64,000 bases of DNA from JAMXLO01 sp037201625. Its GTDB lineage: Bacteria > Pseudomonadota > Alphaproteobacteria > Acetobacterales > Acetobacteraceae. The DNA is taken from contig JBBCGR010000003.1 of NCBI GenBank assembly GCA_037201625.1, positions 1,054,001 through 1,118,000 on the forward strand, written 5' to 3'. Of the stretch, positions 9,399 through 18,971 are shown in pieces. Numbering within the stretch: position 1 is the first letter of the stretch; the number at the start of each line of letters is the position of its first letter. Both the position numbers and the translations under genes were made by a program. Under the pieces are notes generated by a model. The model worked only from the letters and a program-made list of their open reading frames with translations, had not been told where the DNA came from and did no database searches.

Positions 9399-11391
9399 AT
9401 GCTGGGCAAGCTGACCTGGTCCGCCATCCCGTTCGACCAGCCGATCCCGCTGGCGGCCTCCGCCAGTCGTCGGGCTGGTGCTGTTCGGCGTCGTCGCGCT
9501 GATCGTGCTGAAGGGCTGGCTGCCCTATCTGTGGGAGGAGTGGATCACCAGCGTCGACCACAAGCGCATCGGCGTCATGTACGTCTGCTGGCGATGGTCA
9601 TGCTGCTGCGCGGCTTCATCGACGCGATCATGATGCGCTCGCAGCAGGCGCTGGCCTTCCAGGGGCCGGGCTACCTGCCGCCCGAGCACTACGACCAGAT
9701 CTTCTCGGCGCACGGCACGCTGATGATCTTCTTCGTCGCCATGCCGTTCGTCATCGGGCTGATGAACATCATCGTCCCGCTGCAGCTCGGCGTGCGCGAC
9801 GTGGCGTTCCCGACGCTGAACTCTGTCAGCTTCTGGCTCACCGCGACCGGCGCACTGCTGGTGAACCTGTCGCTGGTGGTGGGCGAGTTCGCGCGCACCG
9901 GATGGCTGCCCTATCCGCCGCTGTCGGAACTGACCTACTCGCCGGGCGTCGGCGTGGACTACTACCTGTGGTCGCTGCAGATCTCCGGCGTCGGCACTTT
10001 GCTGACCGGGGTGAACTTCGTCACCACGGTGCTGAAGCTGCACGCGCCCGGCATGACGTATACGCGCATTCCGATGTTCTGCTGGACGACGCTGGCGTCG
10101 AACCTGCTGATCGTGGCGGCATTCCCGATCCTGACGGCGACCTTCGCCATGCTGCTGCTGGACCGTTATCTCGGCTTCCATTTCTTCACCAACGAAGCCG
10201 GCGGCAACGTGATGATGTTTCATGAACCTCATCTGGGCCTGGGGCCATCCGGAGGTCTACATCCTCGTGCTGCCGGCGTTCGGCATCTTCTCCGAAGTGG
10301 TGTCGACCTTCTCCGGCAAGCCGCTGTTCGGCTACCGCTCGATGGTGCTGGCGACCATGGCGATCTGCATCCTCGCCTTCATGGTGTGGCTGCATCATTT
10401 CTTCACCATGGGCGCAGGCGCCGATGTGAACGCGATCTTCGGCATCGCGACGATGATCATCGCGGTGCCGACCGGGGTGAAGGTGTTCAACTGGCTGTTC
10501 ACCATGTATGGCGGGCGCATCGTCTATGCGTCGCCGATCCTGTGGTCGATCGGCTTCATGGTCACCTTCGTGCTGGGCGGCATGACCGGCGTGCTGCTGG
10601 CGGTGCCGCCGGCCGACTTCGTGCTGCACAACAGCCTGTTCCTGGTGGCGCATTTCCACAACGTCATCATCGGCGGCGTGCTGTTCGGCGCCTTCGCCGG
10701 CTACACCTACTGGTTCCCCAAGGCGTTCGGCTTCCGCCTGCACGAGGGGCTTGGCAAGGCCGCGTTCTGGTGCTGGTTCGTGGGCTTCTACCTGGCCTTC
10801 ATGCCGCTCTACGTGCTCGGCTTCATGGGCATGACGCGGCGCATGCAGCACTACGACGTGCCCGAGTGGCATCCCTGGCTGCTGCTGGCCGCCGCCGGCG
10901 CCGCCGTCATCCTGACCGGCATCGGGCTGCAGGTCGCGCAGCTTGTGGTCAGCATCCGCCGGCGTGAACAGCTTCGCGACGTCACCGGCGATCCGTGGAA
11001 CGGCCGGTCGCTCGAATGGTCCACCGCCTCGCCACCGCCCGTGTTCAACTTCGCCGTGCTGCCGAACGTCGAGGGAGAGGACGCCTACTGGGGCATCAAG
11101 CAGCGGGCGCGCGAGCAGGCCGTCCCGGCCGCCGACCCGGACTACGAGGCGATCGAATTGCCGCGCAACAGCCCGACCGGTTTCATCTGTGCCTTTTTCG
11201 CGACCTTCATGGGGTTCGCGCTGATCTGGCATATCTGGTGGATGGTGGCGCTGGCCTTCCTCGGTGCTTTCGCAACCTTCGTCGTGTTCGCGTGGCGCGA
11301 CCGCACCGAATACCTCGTGCCGGCGGATGAGGTGGCGCGGATCGACCGGGCGCATCGGCGCGCGCAGCTTGCGGCGCAGCCCGCACGATGA
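9399..11391 (+). pseudogene. cyoB: Cytochrome bo3 ubiquinol oxidase subunit I, frameshifted
   Basis: Catalytic subunit with the low-spin heme and the heme-copper centre. Ligand motifs are present: FSAHGTLMIFF, WAWGHPEVYI (the His/Tyr cross-link pair), WLHHFFTMG and AHFHNVII. Three shifts interrupt the frame: one extra base near 9461-9467 after PLAAS, one missing base near 9583-9587 within MYV/LAMVML, and one extra T at 10218-10220 (ATGATGTTTCATGAAC). Correcting them yields a standard full-length subunit starting MLGKLTWSAIPFDQP. All other cyo genes are intact, so the shifts are likely assembly errors. It overlaps cyoC by ATGA. Confidence 0.92.
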
Positions 11392-12008
11392 GCGCGGCAT
11401 CACATTCAGCGTCGCATGCCGGCTCCCATGCCCTGGGCGGCTCGCCCTCCAAGCGCGTGGTCGTCGGCTACGGGTTCTGGATCTTCCTGCTCAGCGACAT
11501 CGTCATGTTCTCGGCGTTCTTCGCGAGCTACGCCGTGCTGGTGGACCAGACTGCGGGCGGGCCGAGCGGCAAGGATCTGTTCGACCTCAACAGCGTCGCG
11601 ATCGAGACCGCGTGCCTGCTGCTGTCGAGCTTCACCTGCGGCGTCGCCAGCATCGGCGCGCGTGCCCATAACAACCTGATGTACTACGGCGCGATGGCGC
11701 TGACCGCGCTGCTCGGCGCCGCCTTCCTGACGCTCGAGATCCGCGAGTTCGCCGGCATGGTGGCGCAGGGCGCCGGGCCGACGCGCAGCGCCTTCCTGTC
11801 GGCGTTCTTCACGCTGGTCGGCTGCCACGGGCTGCACGTGACGGCGGGAATGCTGTGGCTGCTGACGATGATGGCGCAGGTGTTCGCCAAGGGCTATCGC
11901 GCCGACATCCTGCGCCGCGTCCTGTGTTTCAGCCTGTTCTGGCACACGCTGGACATCATCTGGGTGGCGCTGTTCACCGTGGTGTATCTGTTCGGGGCCG
12001 CGCGATGA
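11388..12008 (+). CDS. cyoC: Cytochrome bo3 ubiquinol oxidase subunit III
   Basis: Inner-membrane subunit III (COX3 family), 206 residues with five predicted transmembrane helices after a serine/histidine-rich N-terminus. Family landmarks are YGFWIFLLSDIVMFSAFFASY, TLVGCHGLHVTAGMLW and LFWHTLDIIWVALFTVVY. It starts at ATG 11388 inside the cyoB stop (ATGA) and its own stop overlaps the cyoD start the same way, so translation of the three genes is probably coupled. Confidence 0.95.
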   Translation: MSAASHSASHAGSHALGGSPSKRVVVGYGFWIFLLSDIVMFSAFFASYAVLVDQTAGGPSGKDLFDLNSVAIETACLLLSSFTCGVASIGARAHNNLMYYGAMALTALLGAAFLTLEIREFAGMVAQGAGPTRSAFLSAFFTLVGCHGLHVTAGMLWLLTMMAQVFAKGYRADILRRVLCFSLFWHTLDIIWVALFTVVYLFGAAR

Positions 12009-12406
12009 GCGACATGGAGCCGAAGTTCGAGCTGCACGCCGGCGACACCGCGCCGGGCGACGAACCGGCGAGCGGCCGCGAGATCGCCGAGGGGCTGATC
12101 GGCTACCTGGTGGGCCTTGCGCTGGCGACGCTGATCACCGTGGTGGCGTTCTTCGTCTCGCAGACCACGCTGGTGTGGCAGCCGAGCATCCCGACCGCGC
12201 TGTTCGTGCTGGCGATCGCGCAGATGGGCATCCACCTCGTGTTCTTCCTGCACATCACCACCGGCCCGGACAACACCAACAACGTGCTGGCCCTGGCGTT
12301 CGGCGTGCTGATCGTGCTGCTGCTGATCGTCGGCTCGCTGTGGATCATGGCGCACCTGAACGAGAACATGATGCCGATGGACCGCATCATGCAGATGCAG
12401 CGGTAG
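12005..12406 (+). CDS. cyoD: Cytochrome bo3 ubiquinol oxidase subunit IV
   Basis: Small assembly and stability subunit, 133 residues. A soluble N-terminus of ~35 residues precedes three transmembrane helices; the typical QMGIHLVFFLHI and NNVLALAFGVLIVLLL segments identify it. ATG 12005 overlaps the cyoC stop by 4 bp. It ends the cyo operon: no cyoE (heme O synthase) follows, so heme O must be supplied by a gene elsewhere. Confidence 0.94.
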   Translation: MSDMEPKFELHAGDTAPGDEPASGREIAEGLIGYLVGLALATLITVVAFFVSQTTLVWQPSIPTALFVLAIAQMGIHLVFFLHITTGPDNTNNVLALAFGVLIVLLLIVGSLWIMAHLNENMMPMDRIMQMQR

Positions 12407-12442
12407 CGTCAGCGCGCGCAGCGGTAGCCTCGTCGCGCTCCT

Positions 12443-12486
12443 GCGCAGGCGGGGACCCGGCGGGCGGCCGTGGGTCCCGCCTGCGC
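12443..12486. terminator. Inverted repeat between convergent cyoD and dehydrogenase genes
   Basis: GCGCAGGCGGGGACCC (12443-12458) pairs with GGGTCCCGCCTGCGC (12472-12486), giving 15 pairs with one bulged G and a GC-rich loop. No T-tract follows, so this is either a REP-type element or a bidirectional transcription-blocking hairpin. It sits between the two stops. Confidence 0.6.
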
Positions 12487-12489
12487 TGA

Positions 12490-13413
12490 TCACCTCGACG
12501 GATTCTCGTCGGCCAGCCGCTTGGCAATGTCGAGCGCGCGGCGGATCAGGTTCTGCGAAGCCTCGGGCGTACGGAACGCGCTGTGCGCCGACAGCGTGAC
12601 GTTCGGCAGCGTCGTCAGTTCATGGCCCGGCGGCAGGGGCTCCACGTCGAACACGTCGAGCGCGGCATGCCGCAGGTGGCCCGACCGCAGCGCCGCGATC
12701 ATCGCCGCTTCGTCGACGATCGCACCGCGCGCCGTGTTCACCAGCACCGCGCCCGCCGGCAGCATCGCCAGCCGCTCCGCGCTCAGGAAGCCGCGCGTCT
12801 CGTCGTGCAGCAGCAGGTGCACCGACAGCACCTGGCTCTCCCGCAGCAGCGTGTCGAGATCGACGAAGGTCACGCCCGGCGCCGTCTTGGGTGAGCGGTT
12901 CCACGCGATCACCCGCATCCCCGACCCCACCGCGATCCGCGCGACCTCGGCTGCGATCCCGCCGAAGCCCAGCAGGCCCAGGGTCTTGCCGGTCAGCTCC
13001 ATGCCCTCGGTGCGGACCCATTCGCCGCGCCGCATGCCGCCGTCCATGATCGCCAGGCCCCGCGCCGCCGCCCACATCATGGCGATCGTGTGCTCGGCCA
13101 CCGCCGTGTCGCCATAGCCCTTGATGATGTGCACGGTGATGCCGTGCTGGGCGAGTTCATCGGGGTGCATGTAGCTGCGCGCGCCGGTGCCCAGGAAGAT
13201 GATGTGCTTCAGGCCGGTGCAGCGCCGCATCCACTCGGTCGGCATCTGGCTGTGGTCGTCCAGCACGAAGTCGTAGCCGGCGAGCAGCGCGGGCAGCGTC
13301 TCGGGCGGCACCTCGAGCTGTTCGTTCACCGTCACCGGCGGATCGTCGGGACGCACCACGCTGCGGAACACATCCGCCAGATCGTCCACGGCATCCAGGA
13401 ACAGCCCCTTCAT
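12490..13413 (-). CDS. D-isomer-specific 2-hydroxyacid dehydrogenase family protein
   Basis: NAD(P)-dependent oxidoreductase interconverting a 2-hydroxy acid and a 2-oxo acid, 307 residues. The Rossmann motif is LLGFGGIAAEVAR. The family's catalytic residues are visible: Arg in NTARGAIVDE, Glu in DVFDVEP and His in LSAHSAFRT. The start is the ATG at 13411-13413 (MKGLFLDAV); the upstream in-frame stretch is arginine-rich repeat-derived sequence. The gene stands alone, convergent with cyoD. The substrate cannot be assigned; phosphoglycerate, glyoxylate or hydroxypyruvate relatives are all possible. Confidence 0.9.
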   Translation of the reverse strand: MKGLFLDAVDDLADVFRSVVRPDDPPVTVNEQLEVPPETLPALLAGYDFVLDDHSQMPTEWMRRCTGLKHIIFLGTGARSYMHPDELAQHGITVHIIKGYGDTAVAEHTIAMMWAAARGLAIMDGGMRRGEWVRTEGMELTGKTLGLLGFGGIAAEVARIAVGSGMRVIAWNRSPKTAPGVTFVDLDTLLRESQVLSVHLLLHDETRGFLSAERLAMLPAGAVLVNTARGAIVDEAAMIAALRSGHLRHAALDVFDVEPLPPGHELTTLPNVTLSAHSAFRTPEASQNLIRRALDIAKRLADENPSR

Positions 13414-13426
13414 CACGACCCCCGTC

Positions 13427-13478
13427 GATTGCTTCGTCCGCCGGAGATTGCTTCGTCGCCCGGCGCGTCGCAATGACA
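13427..13478. repeat. Short REP-like sequence with two GATTGCTTCGTC copies
   Basis: GATTGCTTCGTC occurs at 13427-13438 and 13446-13457, followed by CGTCGCAATGACA. This is the half-palindrome of a widespread intergenic repeat (GATTGCTTCG...CGCAATGAC). It lies between the divergent dehydrogenase and PBP genes. Confidence 0.55.
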
Positions 13479-13525
13479 CGGTGCTTCCCCGGCGCGCCCG
13501 CGATTTCGTATCAACCGGCCGACCG

Positions 13526-15321
13526 ATGTCCCGCGCGCCCCGCCTTGCTCCCGACGAACGCCGCCCTGTCGCGCCGTCCCGCGCGCCACTGCGTCCGGTG
13601 GCCGCACCGCGCCGCCGGCGCCGCTTCCGCCTGCTGAGCTATGCGATCATCGTGGCGATCTGGGGCTCGCTCGCGCTGGGGCTCGCGCTGCTGTGGTTCG
13701 CCCACGACCTGCGCGCCCCGAGGCCGCGCTCGACGCGGTGCGCAAGCCCAGCCTGGCGCTGGAGGACCGCAGCGGGCGGGTGTTCGCCAACTACGGCGAT
13801 GTGGTGGGGGAACCGCTGCGGCTGGCCGACATGCCGGCCTGGCTGCCGGCCGCGGCGGTCGCGGTGGAGGATCGCCGCTTCTGGCAGCATCCCGGCTTCG
13901 ATCCCATCGGGCTGACGCGCGCGGTGTGGGTGAACCTGACCAGCGGGCGGGTGGTGCAGGGCGGCTCCACCATCACCCAGCAGGTGGCCAAGAATCTGTT
14001 CCTGACCAACGCGCGCACCTTCCGCCGCAAGGTGCAGGAATTGCTGCTGACGCTGTGGCTGGAGCGGAAATTCAGCAAGCGCGAGATCCTCGAGATCTGG
14101 CTGAACCGCGTCTATCTGGGCGCCGGCACCTGGGGTGTGGACGCCGCCGCGCGGATGTATTTCGGCGTCTCGGCGCGGCGGGTGACGCTGTGGCAGGCGG
14201 CGATGCTGGCCGGCCTGCCGCGCGCCCCGTCGCGGTTCAACCCGCGGGTCGATCCATCGGCTGCGGCGGCGCGGGCGCGCGAGGTGCTGGCGGCGATGGC
14301 GGATACCGGCGCGATCACGGCCGAGCAGGCGCGTGCGGCCGGCGCGCAGATCGCCTTTCCGGCGGCGCAGTTGCTGGCGGCCGGCTGGTTCGCCGACTGG
14401 GTGGCCGACGATGCCGAGGCGGTGACACCGCAGGATACCGATACGACGCTGCGCACGACGCTCGATGCGCGGCTGCAGTCGGTGGCGGAAACGCGGCTGG
14501 CCGCGCTGCTGGAGGGGCCGGGCGCCGCGGCCGGCGTCACCCAGGGCGCTGTCGTCGCCCTCGATGCGGCGACCGGCGCGGTGCGCGCGATGGTGGGCGG
14601 GCGCGACTACCGGGCGGGCTCGTTCAACCGTGCGGTGCTGGCGCGACGCCAGCCCGGTTCGGCCTTCAAGCCGTTCGTCTGGCTCGCCGCGCTGGAGAAG
14701 GGGGTGCGGCCGGACGACACGGTGCTGGATGGGCCGATCCGCATCGGCACCTGGAGTCCGGGCAATTTCGAGCGCCAGTACCTGGGTGAGATCACGGTGG
14801 AGGAGGCGCTGGCGCAGTCGATCAACACATCGGCGGTGCGGCTGTTGCAGAAGGCCGGCGGGCCGCGCGCGGTGGCCCATGTGGCGGCCCGGCTCGGCGT
14901 CGCCGGCCGGCTGCCGAACGACGCGTCGCTGGCGCTGGGCACGGGCGAGGTGGGGCTGCTGGAGCTGACCGCATCCTATGCGGCGTTCTTCAACGGTGGG
15001 CTGCGGGTGGTGCCGTACGGCGTCGAGGCGATGCGCACCGCGCCGCAGCCGGTGCTCGATCCGGACCTGGCGGCGATGATGGCGCGCATGCTGACCGCGG
15101 TGGTCTCGCGCGGCACCGGGCGCGCCGCCGCGGTCGCCGGTCATCTGGTGGCCGGCAAGACCGGCACGACGCAGGACTATCGCGACGCCTGGTTCGTCGG
15201 GCGGTACGACGGGCTGGTGATGGGCATCTGGCTGGGCAACGACGACAACAGGCCGATGCGGTCGGTGCAGGGTGGCGGGCTGCCGGCGCGCCTGTTCCGC
15301 GACATCGCGGCGGGGCGGTAG
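13526..15321 (+). pseudogene. Class A penicillin-binding protein (PBP1A-like), one frameshift
   Basis: Bifunctional peptidoglycan synthase. The arginine-rich cytoplasmic N-terminus and single membrane anchor (SYAIIVAIWGSLALGLALLW) come first. The GT51 glycosyltransferase domain has EDRRFWQHPGFD, GGSTITQQVAKN and RKVQE. The transpeptidase domain has SxxK (GSAFK), SxN (SIN) and KTGT followed by DAWFVG. Near 13716-13719, a CCCC run just after the anchor, one base is missing: the frame shifts between AHDLRAP and EAALDAVRKPSL. With that base restored the protein is about 598 residues. As all catalytic motifs are intact, a sequencing error is likely. ATG 13526 was chosen as the first Met before the basic tail. 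Confidence 0.88.
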
Positions 15322-15395
15322 TTCACCGGGTGCGTTATATTACTCTCGATGTAACCACAGCCTCCGACAAAGCCGATCCCGAGCCACGCTTCGTC

Positions 15396-15463
15396 GGTGC
15401 GGCCGGGGTCAAGCCTCGCGCAGCGACCGCCGCAGGCGGCCCGGGCTTGAGGCCGGCCGCACC
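15396..15463. terminator. Large inverted repeat between convergent PBP and EmrB genes
   Basis: GGTGCGGCCGGGGTCAAGCC (15396-15415) pairs with GGCTTGAGGCCGGCCGCACC (15444-15463) with two mismatches, around a GC-rich loop containing CCGCCGCAGGCGG. No poly-T follows. It is probably a REP-type repeat that may also act as a two-way terminator in the 212-bp spacer. Confidence 0.6.
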
Positions 15464-15533
15464 GGCGCAAGCACAATCAGCATCGGATGGGAACGATCGC
15501 CCTGACCACGACGGCTGAACGCGGCCGCCGGCC

Positions 15534-17075
15534 TCAGTCCATCGCCGCGCTGTGCTCCGCCTTGCTAGGGGCCTGGCGCGGGCGGCGCATCAGGAACAGC
15601 AGCAGCAGCGCCGGCAGCGTGGTGAAGATCATCATCTTGTAGTCGTTGGCATAGGCGATGATCTGCGCCTGCTGGTTGATGATGTGGTCGAGCACCGCCG
15701 CGCCGTGCCGGGTCGCCGGATCCCAGTGCTGCTGCACCGCGCCGCCGTCCTGCAATGCCCGGTTGAACGGTGTGACCGAGGCGCCGATCTCGGCATGCAG
15801 CGCCTGCGTGTTGTGCGCCAGCATGGCGGAGGTCACCGACACGCCGATCGCCGCACCGATATTGCGTGCCAGGCTGAACAGCGAGGCGCCGTCGGTGCGC
15901 AGCATCACAGGCAGCGTGGCGAACGCCACCATCTGGAGCGGGATGAACAGGAAGCCCAGGCCGAAGCCTTGCACGGTGATGGTGAAGATCAGCAGCGAGC
16001 GCGAGACGTCCGGCGTCCAGGTCGTCATCTCCCACACCGACCACACGACGCACAGGATGCCGATGCCCATGATGAAGCGCGGATCGACGCGGCTGGCGAG
16101 CCGTCCGGCCAGCATCATCGCCGCCATCGTGCCGATGCCGCGCGGCGCCATGATCAGGCCGGCGGAATCGACCGGGTAGTTCGCCAGGTTCTGCAGCCAC
16201 GGCGCCATCAGCGACGAACTCGACACCAGGATGGTGCCGGCGGCGAACATCATCGCAACGCCGGCGGCGAAGTTGCGGTCGGAGAACAGCGATGGCGGGA
16301 TGAACGGCCGGCGTGCCGTCAGCATGTGGACGACGAACAGGTAGACGCCGAGACAGCCGAGCACCAGTTCGGCGATGATCTCGCCGGAGCTGAACCAGTC
16401 CTGGCTCTGCCCGCGGTCCAGCATCATCTGGATGCCGCCGATGCCCAGGCTGAGCACGCCGAAGCCGATCCAGTCGAAGCGCATGCTGTCGTTCGGGCGC
16501 GAGCGCGGCATGAAGAACAGCAGCCCGAGCGTGGCCAGGATGCCGAACGGCAGGTTGATGTAGAACACGAACCGCCAGTTGTACATCTCGGTCAGGTAGC
16601 CGCCGAGGGTGGGGCCGAGGATGGGGCCGATCATGACGCCGACGCCCCAGATCGCCATCGCGCTGCCGCGTTTTTCGGCCGGGTAGATGTCCAGCATGGT
16701 GGCCTGCGACAGCGGCACCAGCGCGGCGCCGAACATGCCTTGGAACAGGCGGAACAGCACCATCTCGTCCAGCGTCTGTGCCGCGCCGCACATCATGGAG
16801 GTGATGGTGAAGCCGATCAGGCAGGTGATGAACAGGTATTTGCGGCCGAACCGCGCCGCCATCCAGCCGACCGGCGCGGTCATGATCGCGGCGGCGGTGA
16901 TGTAGGAGGTCAGCACCCAGGTGATCTCGTCGAAGCTCGCCGAGAGGCTGCCCTGCATGTAGGGCAGCGCCACGTTGGCGATCGTCTGGTCGAGCGCCTG
17001 CATCAGGGTGGCGCCGACCGTGCAGAGGGTGATGATCAGGCGATGCGGCACCTGGTCGTTGGCGGCCTGTGCCAT
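15534..17075 (-). CDS. emrB: MFS drug efflux permease, DHA2 (EmrB) family
   Basis: Proton-driven exporter of hydrophobic toxicants with 14 predicted membrane segments, 513 residues. Signature segments are ALDQTIANVALPYMQ (motif D1), GWMAARFGRKYLF (motif A) and GVMIGPILGPTLGGYLTE (motif C). It starts at ATG 17073-17075 (MAQAANDQVPHRL), 14 bp after the emrA stop. With the HlyD-type adaptor it would form a tripartite pump through a TolC protein encoded elsewhere. Its frame stays open upstream into marR, but the start is set by the family N-terminus and the gap after emrA. Confidence 0.93.
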   Translation of the reverse strand: MAQAANDQVPHRLIITLCTVGATLMQALDQTIANVALPYMQGSLSASFDEITWVLTSYITAAAIMTAPVGWMAARFGRKYLFITCLIGFTITSMMCGAAQTLDEMVLFRLFQGMFGAALVPLSQATMLDIYPAEKRGSAMAIWGVGVMIGPILGPTLGGYLTEMYNWRFVFYINLPFGILATLGLLFFMPRSRPNDSMRFDWIGFGVLSLGIGGIQMMLDRGQSQDWFSSGEIIAELVLGCLGVYLFVVHMLTARRPFIPPSLFSDRNFAAGVAMMFAAGTILVSSSSLMAPWLQNLANYPVDSAGLIMAPRGIGTMAAMMLAGRLASRVDPRFIMGIGILCVVWSVWEMTTWTPDVSRSLLIFTITVQGFGLGFLFIPLQMVAFATLPVMLRTDGASLFSLARNIGAAIGVSVTSAMLAHNTQALHAEIGASVTPFNRALQDGGAVQQHWDPATRHGAAVLDHIINQQAQIIAYANDYKMMIFTTLPALLLLFLMRRPRQAPSKAEHSAAMD

Positions 17076-17089
17076 GCTGGAACCTGGAC

Positions 17090-18187
17090 CTAGAACAGGT
17101 CGTGGATCGTGCGGCGGTGGCCGGTGTCGATATTGGCTTCCACGCTCATGCCGGCGCGCAGGTCGGGATCGCCCGGGCTGCGCTCCACCTTGATGCGCAC
17201 CGGGATGCGCTGCACGACCTTCACCCAGTTGCCCGAGGTGTTCTGTGCCGGCAGCACGGAGAATTCCGAGCCGGAGTTCGGCGCGATGCTCGACACCACG
17301 CCCTTCCAGCGGCGTCCGGGATAGGTATCGACGGTGATCGACACCGGATCGCCCGGCTTCACCCAGGTAAGTTCGGTCTCCTTCGGATTGGCCTCGATCC
17401 ACATGTCGGCGGTGGACACGATGCCGAAAGCGGCGGTGGAGGCCGCGAGGTACATGCCGGGCTGCACCGTATCCACCTGCGTCACCACGCCGTCGAACGG
17501 CGCATAGATCACCGAATGGTCGAGCTGGCGCTGGGCTTCGTCGACCCGCGCCTTCGCCTGCAGGTAGTCGGACATGGTGCGCACATCCACATCCGGATCG
17601 CCACCCAGCCTGGCAAGCTGCACCTCGGCCATCGTCTTCAGCGCGGCCATGCCCTGCTGGTTGGCGGCAAGCTGGAAGCGCATGTTGTCGTGCTCGACGC
17701 GCGTCACGCCGCCCGATTTCACCAGGTTGGAGAAGCGTTCGAAATTCGCCTGGTCGGACTGCACCTGCGCCTGCTTGACCTCGACCTCGCGCAGCATGCG
17801 CTGATACTCGAGCTTCATGGCCTTCAGGGTGGAGACGGTGCCGCCGAGATTGGCCTTGGCGGCGTTCAGCATGATCTGGAACTGGAGCGGATCGAGCCTC
17901 AGCAGCACCTCGCCCTTCTTGACGCGCTGGCCCTCGTGCACGGGCACCTGGGCCACGATGCCGGAGACGTCGGTGGCGATGGTCTCCTTGGCGGCGCGCA
18001 CATAGGCGTTGTCGATCGAGACGTAGCGCCCGCCGGTGAGCCAGTAGGCGCCGGACCCGATGGCGACGACCAGGATGCCGCCGAGCATCAGGATGGGGCG
18101 GAGCAGGGCACGGTTCAGGCGGCGCGTGCGTGCGGGCGCCTCGGTGACACGCGGGGCCGCGCCGGCGGTCGTGGTAGCCTGCGACAT
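17090..18187 (-). CDS. emrA: HlyD-family membrane fusion protein, EmrA type
   Basis: Periplasmic adaptor linking the inner-membrane MFS pump to an outer-membrane channel, 365 residues. A short cytoplasmic N-terminus and one membrane helix (PILMLGGILVVAIGSGAYW) are followed by a split biotinyl-lipoyl domain (IDNAYVRAAKETIATDVSG and VIYAPFDGVVTQVDT) flanking a long alpha-hairpin, then a beta-barrel. ATG is at 18185-18187, directly after a TAG (18188-18190) that is the expected marR stop. It is co-transcribed with marR and emrB. Confidence 0.92.
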   Translation of the reverse strand: MSQATTTAGAAPRVTEAPARTRRLNRALLRPILMLGGILVVAIGSGAYWLTGGRYVSIDNAYVRAAKETIATDVSGIVAQVPVHEGQRVKKGEVLLRLDPLQFQIMLNAAKANLGGTVSTLKAMKLEYQRMLREVEVKQAQVQSDQANFERFSNLVKSGGVTRVEHDNMRFQLAANQQGMAALKTMAEVQLARLGGDPDVDVRTMSDYLQAKARVDEAQRQLDHSVIYAPFDGVVTQVDTVQPGMYLAASTAAFGIVSTADMWIEANPKETELTWVKPGDPVSITVDTYPGRRWKGVVSSIAPNSGSEFSVLPAQNTSGNWVKVVQRIPVRIKVERSPGDPDLRAGMSVEANIDTGHRRTIHDLF

Positions 18188-18707
18188 CTATGCCACCTCC
18201 CGCGCGTGGGCATCGGTCGGGGTGAAGCGGCGGGGACGGGTGGGCGTCGTGCGTCAGGGTCATCTTCATCGTCAGAAGGGCTTCCGTCATCGTATCGATC
18301 GTCGAGGCGTCGAGTCCATCGGTCACCATGGCGCGCATCTGCTCGCGCTGGCAGTCGATCTCGCGCAGTACCGGGTAGGCGGGCGCACACAGATGCAGGC
18401 GCCAGATGCGGCGATCCTTCGGGTCGGGGCGGCGCTCGACCATGCCGCGCCCCTCCAGCCGGTCGATCAGCCGGGCGACGGTGATCGGCTCGACTTCCAG
18501 GATCTCGGCGAGTTCCTTCTGCGACAGGCCGGGCTGGCGTTCCAGCCAGATCAGGATAGCCCATTGCGCGCGGGTCATGCCGTGCGCGCGCGCCCGCTTG
18601 TCGGCGTCGACGCGGATCAGCCGCGCCACATCGTGCAGCAGGAACATCAGGTCGCGCTGGAAATTATGCACCGCGGGCACAGCCTCATCGAGTGTGGAGC
18701 TGATCAT
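18188..18707 (-). CDS. MarR-family transcriptional regulator, 3' end frameshifted
   Basis: Winged-helix repressor heading the efflux operon. The HTH LSQKELAEILEVEPITVARLIDRLE and wing RRPDPKDRRIWRLHL are intact. The first ~150 codons read normally. Around 18236-18250 one extra base seems present: in the written frame no stop occurs for almost 3 kb, whereas the adjacent frame gives a short tail ending DAHAREVA at TAG 18188-18190, immediately before the emrA ATG. With the correction the protein has ~172 residues. A perfect palindrome covers its start codon, implying autorepression. The ligand is unknown; efflux substrates typically relieve MarR repressors. Confidence 0.85.
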
Positions 18708-18722
18708 AAGCCGCGTTATGAT
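18703..18722. promoter_or_regulatory. Palindromic operator candidate over the marR start codon
   Basis: ATCATAA (18703-18709), 6-bp spacer, TTATGAT (18716-18722): a perfect 7-bp inverted repeat that contains the marR ATG on the minus strand. MarR proteins bind such AT-rich palindromes of 16-20 bp. On the minus strand TATCAT could be the -10, leaving almost no leader and no Shine-Dalgarno. Binding would block both the promoter and start of marR-emrAB. Confidence 0.65.
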
Positions 18723-18971
18723 AAGGCGCCAGTCGTTGTGCTATGCACAAAACGCAGAGCGGGCCCGCCGGTATGCCATCCCGTCGCTGCTGCAACCGTG
18801 CCTTGCATTGGAGGCAGGTGATCTCGCCGGAGCGTGATCGTCGCCGGCGGCCTCACGCCGGCAATGCGATCGCAGGAGTGCCGCAACCCGGTTCCGGGCA
18901 ATCGGCCGGAACGCCCATTTCCCGCCATTCATCGACTATCTGGCGGCGTCCGGCTTGCTATACGCCAGGGC

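Noticed and set aside
8441..12406. aa3-type cytochrome c oxidase
   Set aside because: Subunit II lacks the CuA cysteines, and subunits III/IV match the bo3 quinol oxidase.
15534..18707. A single 1057-residue MarR-EmrB fusion protein
   Set aside because: The middle third is an out-of-frame reading of emrA without protein character. Separate genes with normal starts explain the locus.
18722..18971. Fluoride riboswitch upstream of crcB
   Set aside because: The characteristic conserved pseudoknot sequences were not found by eye.
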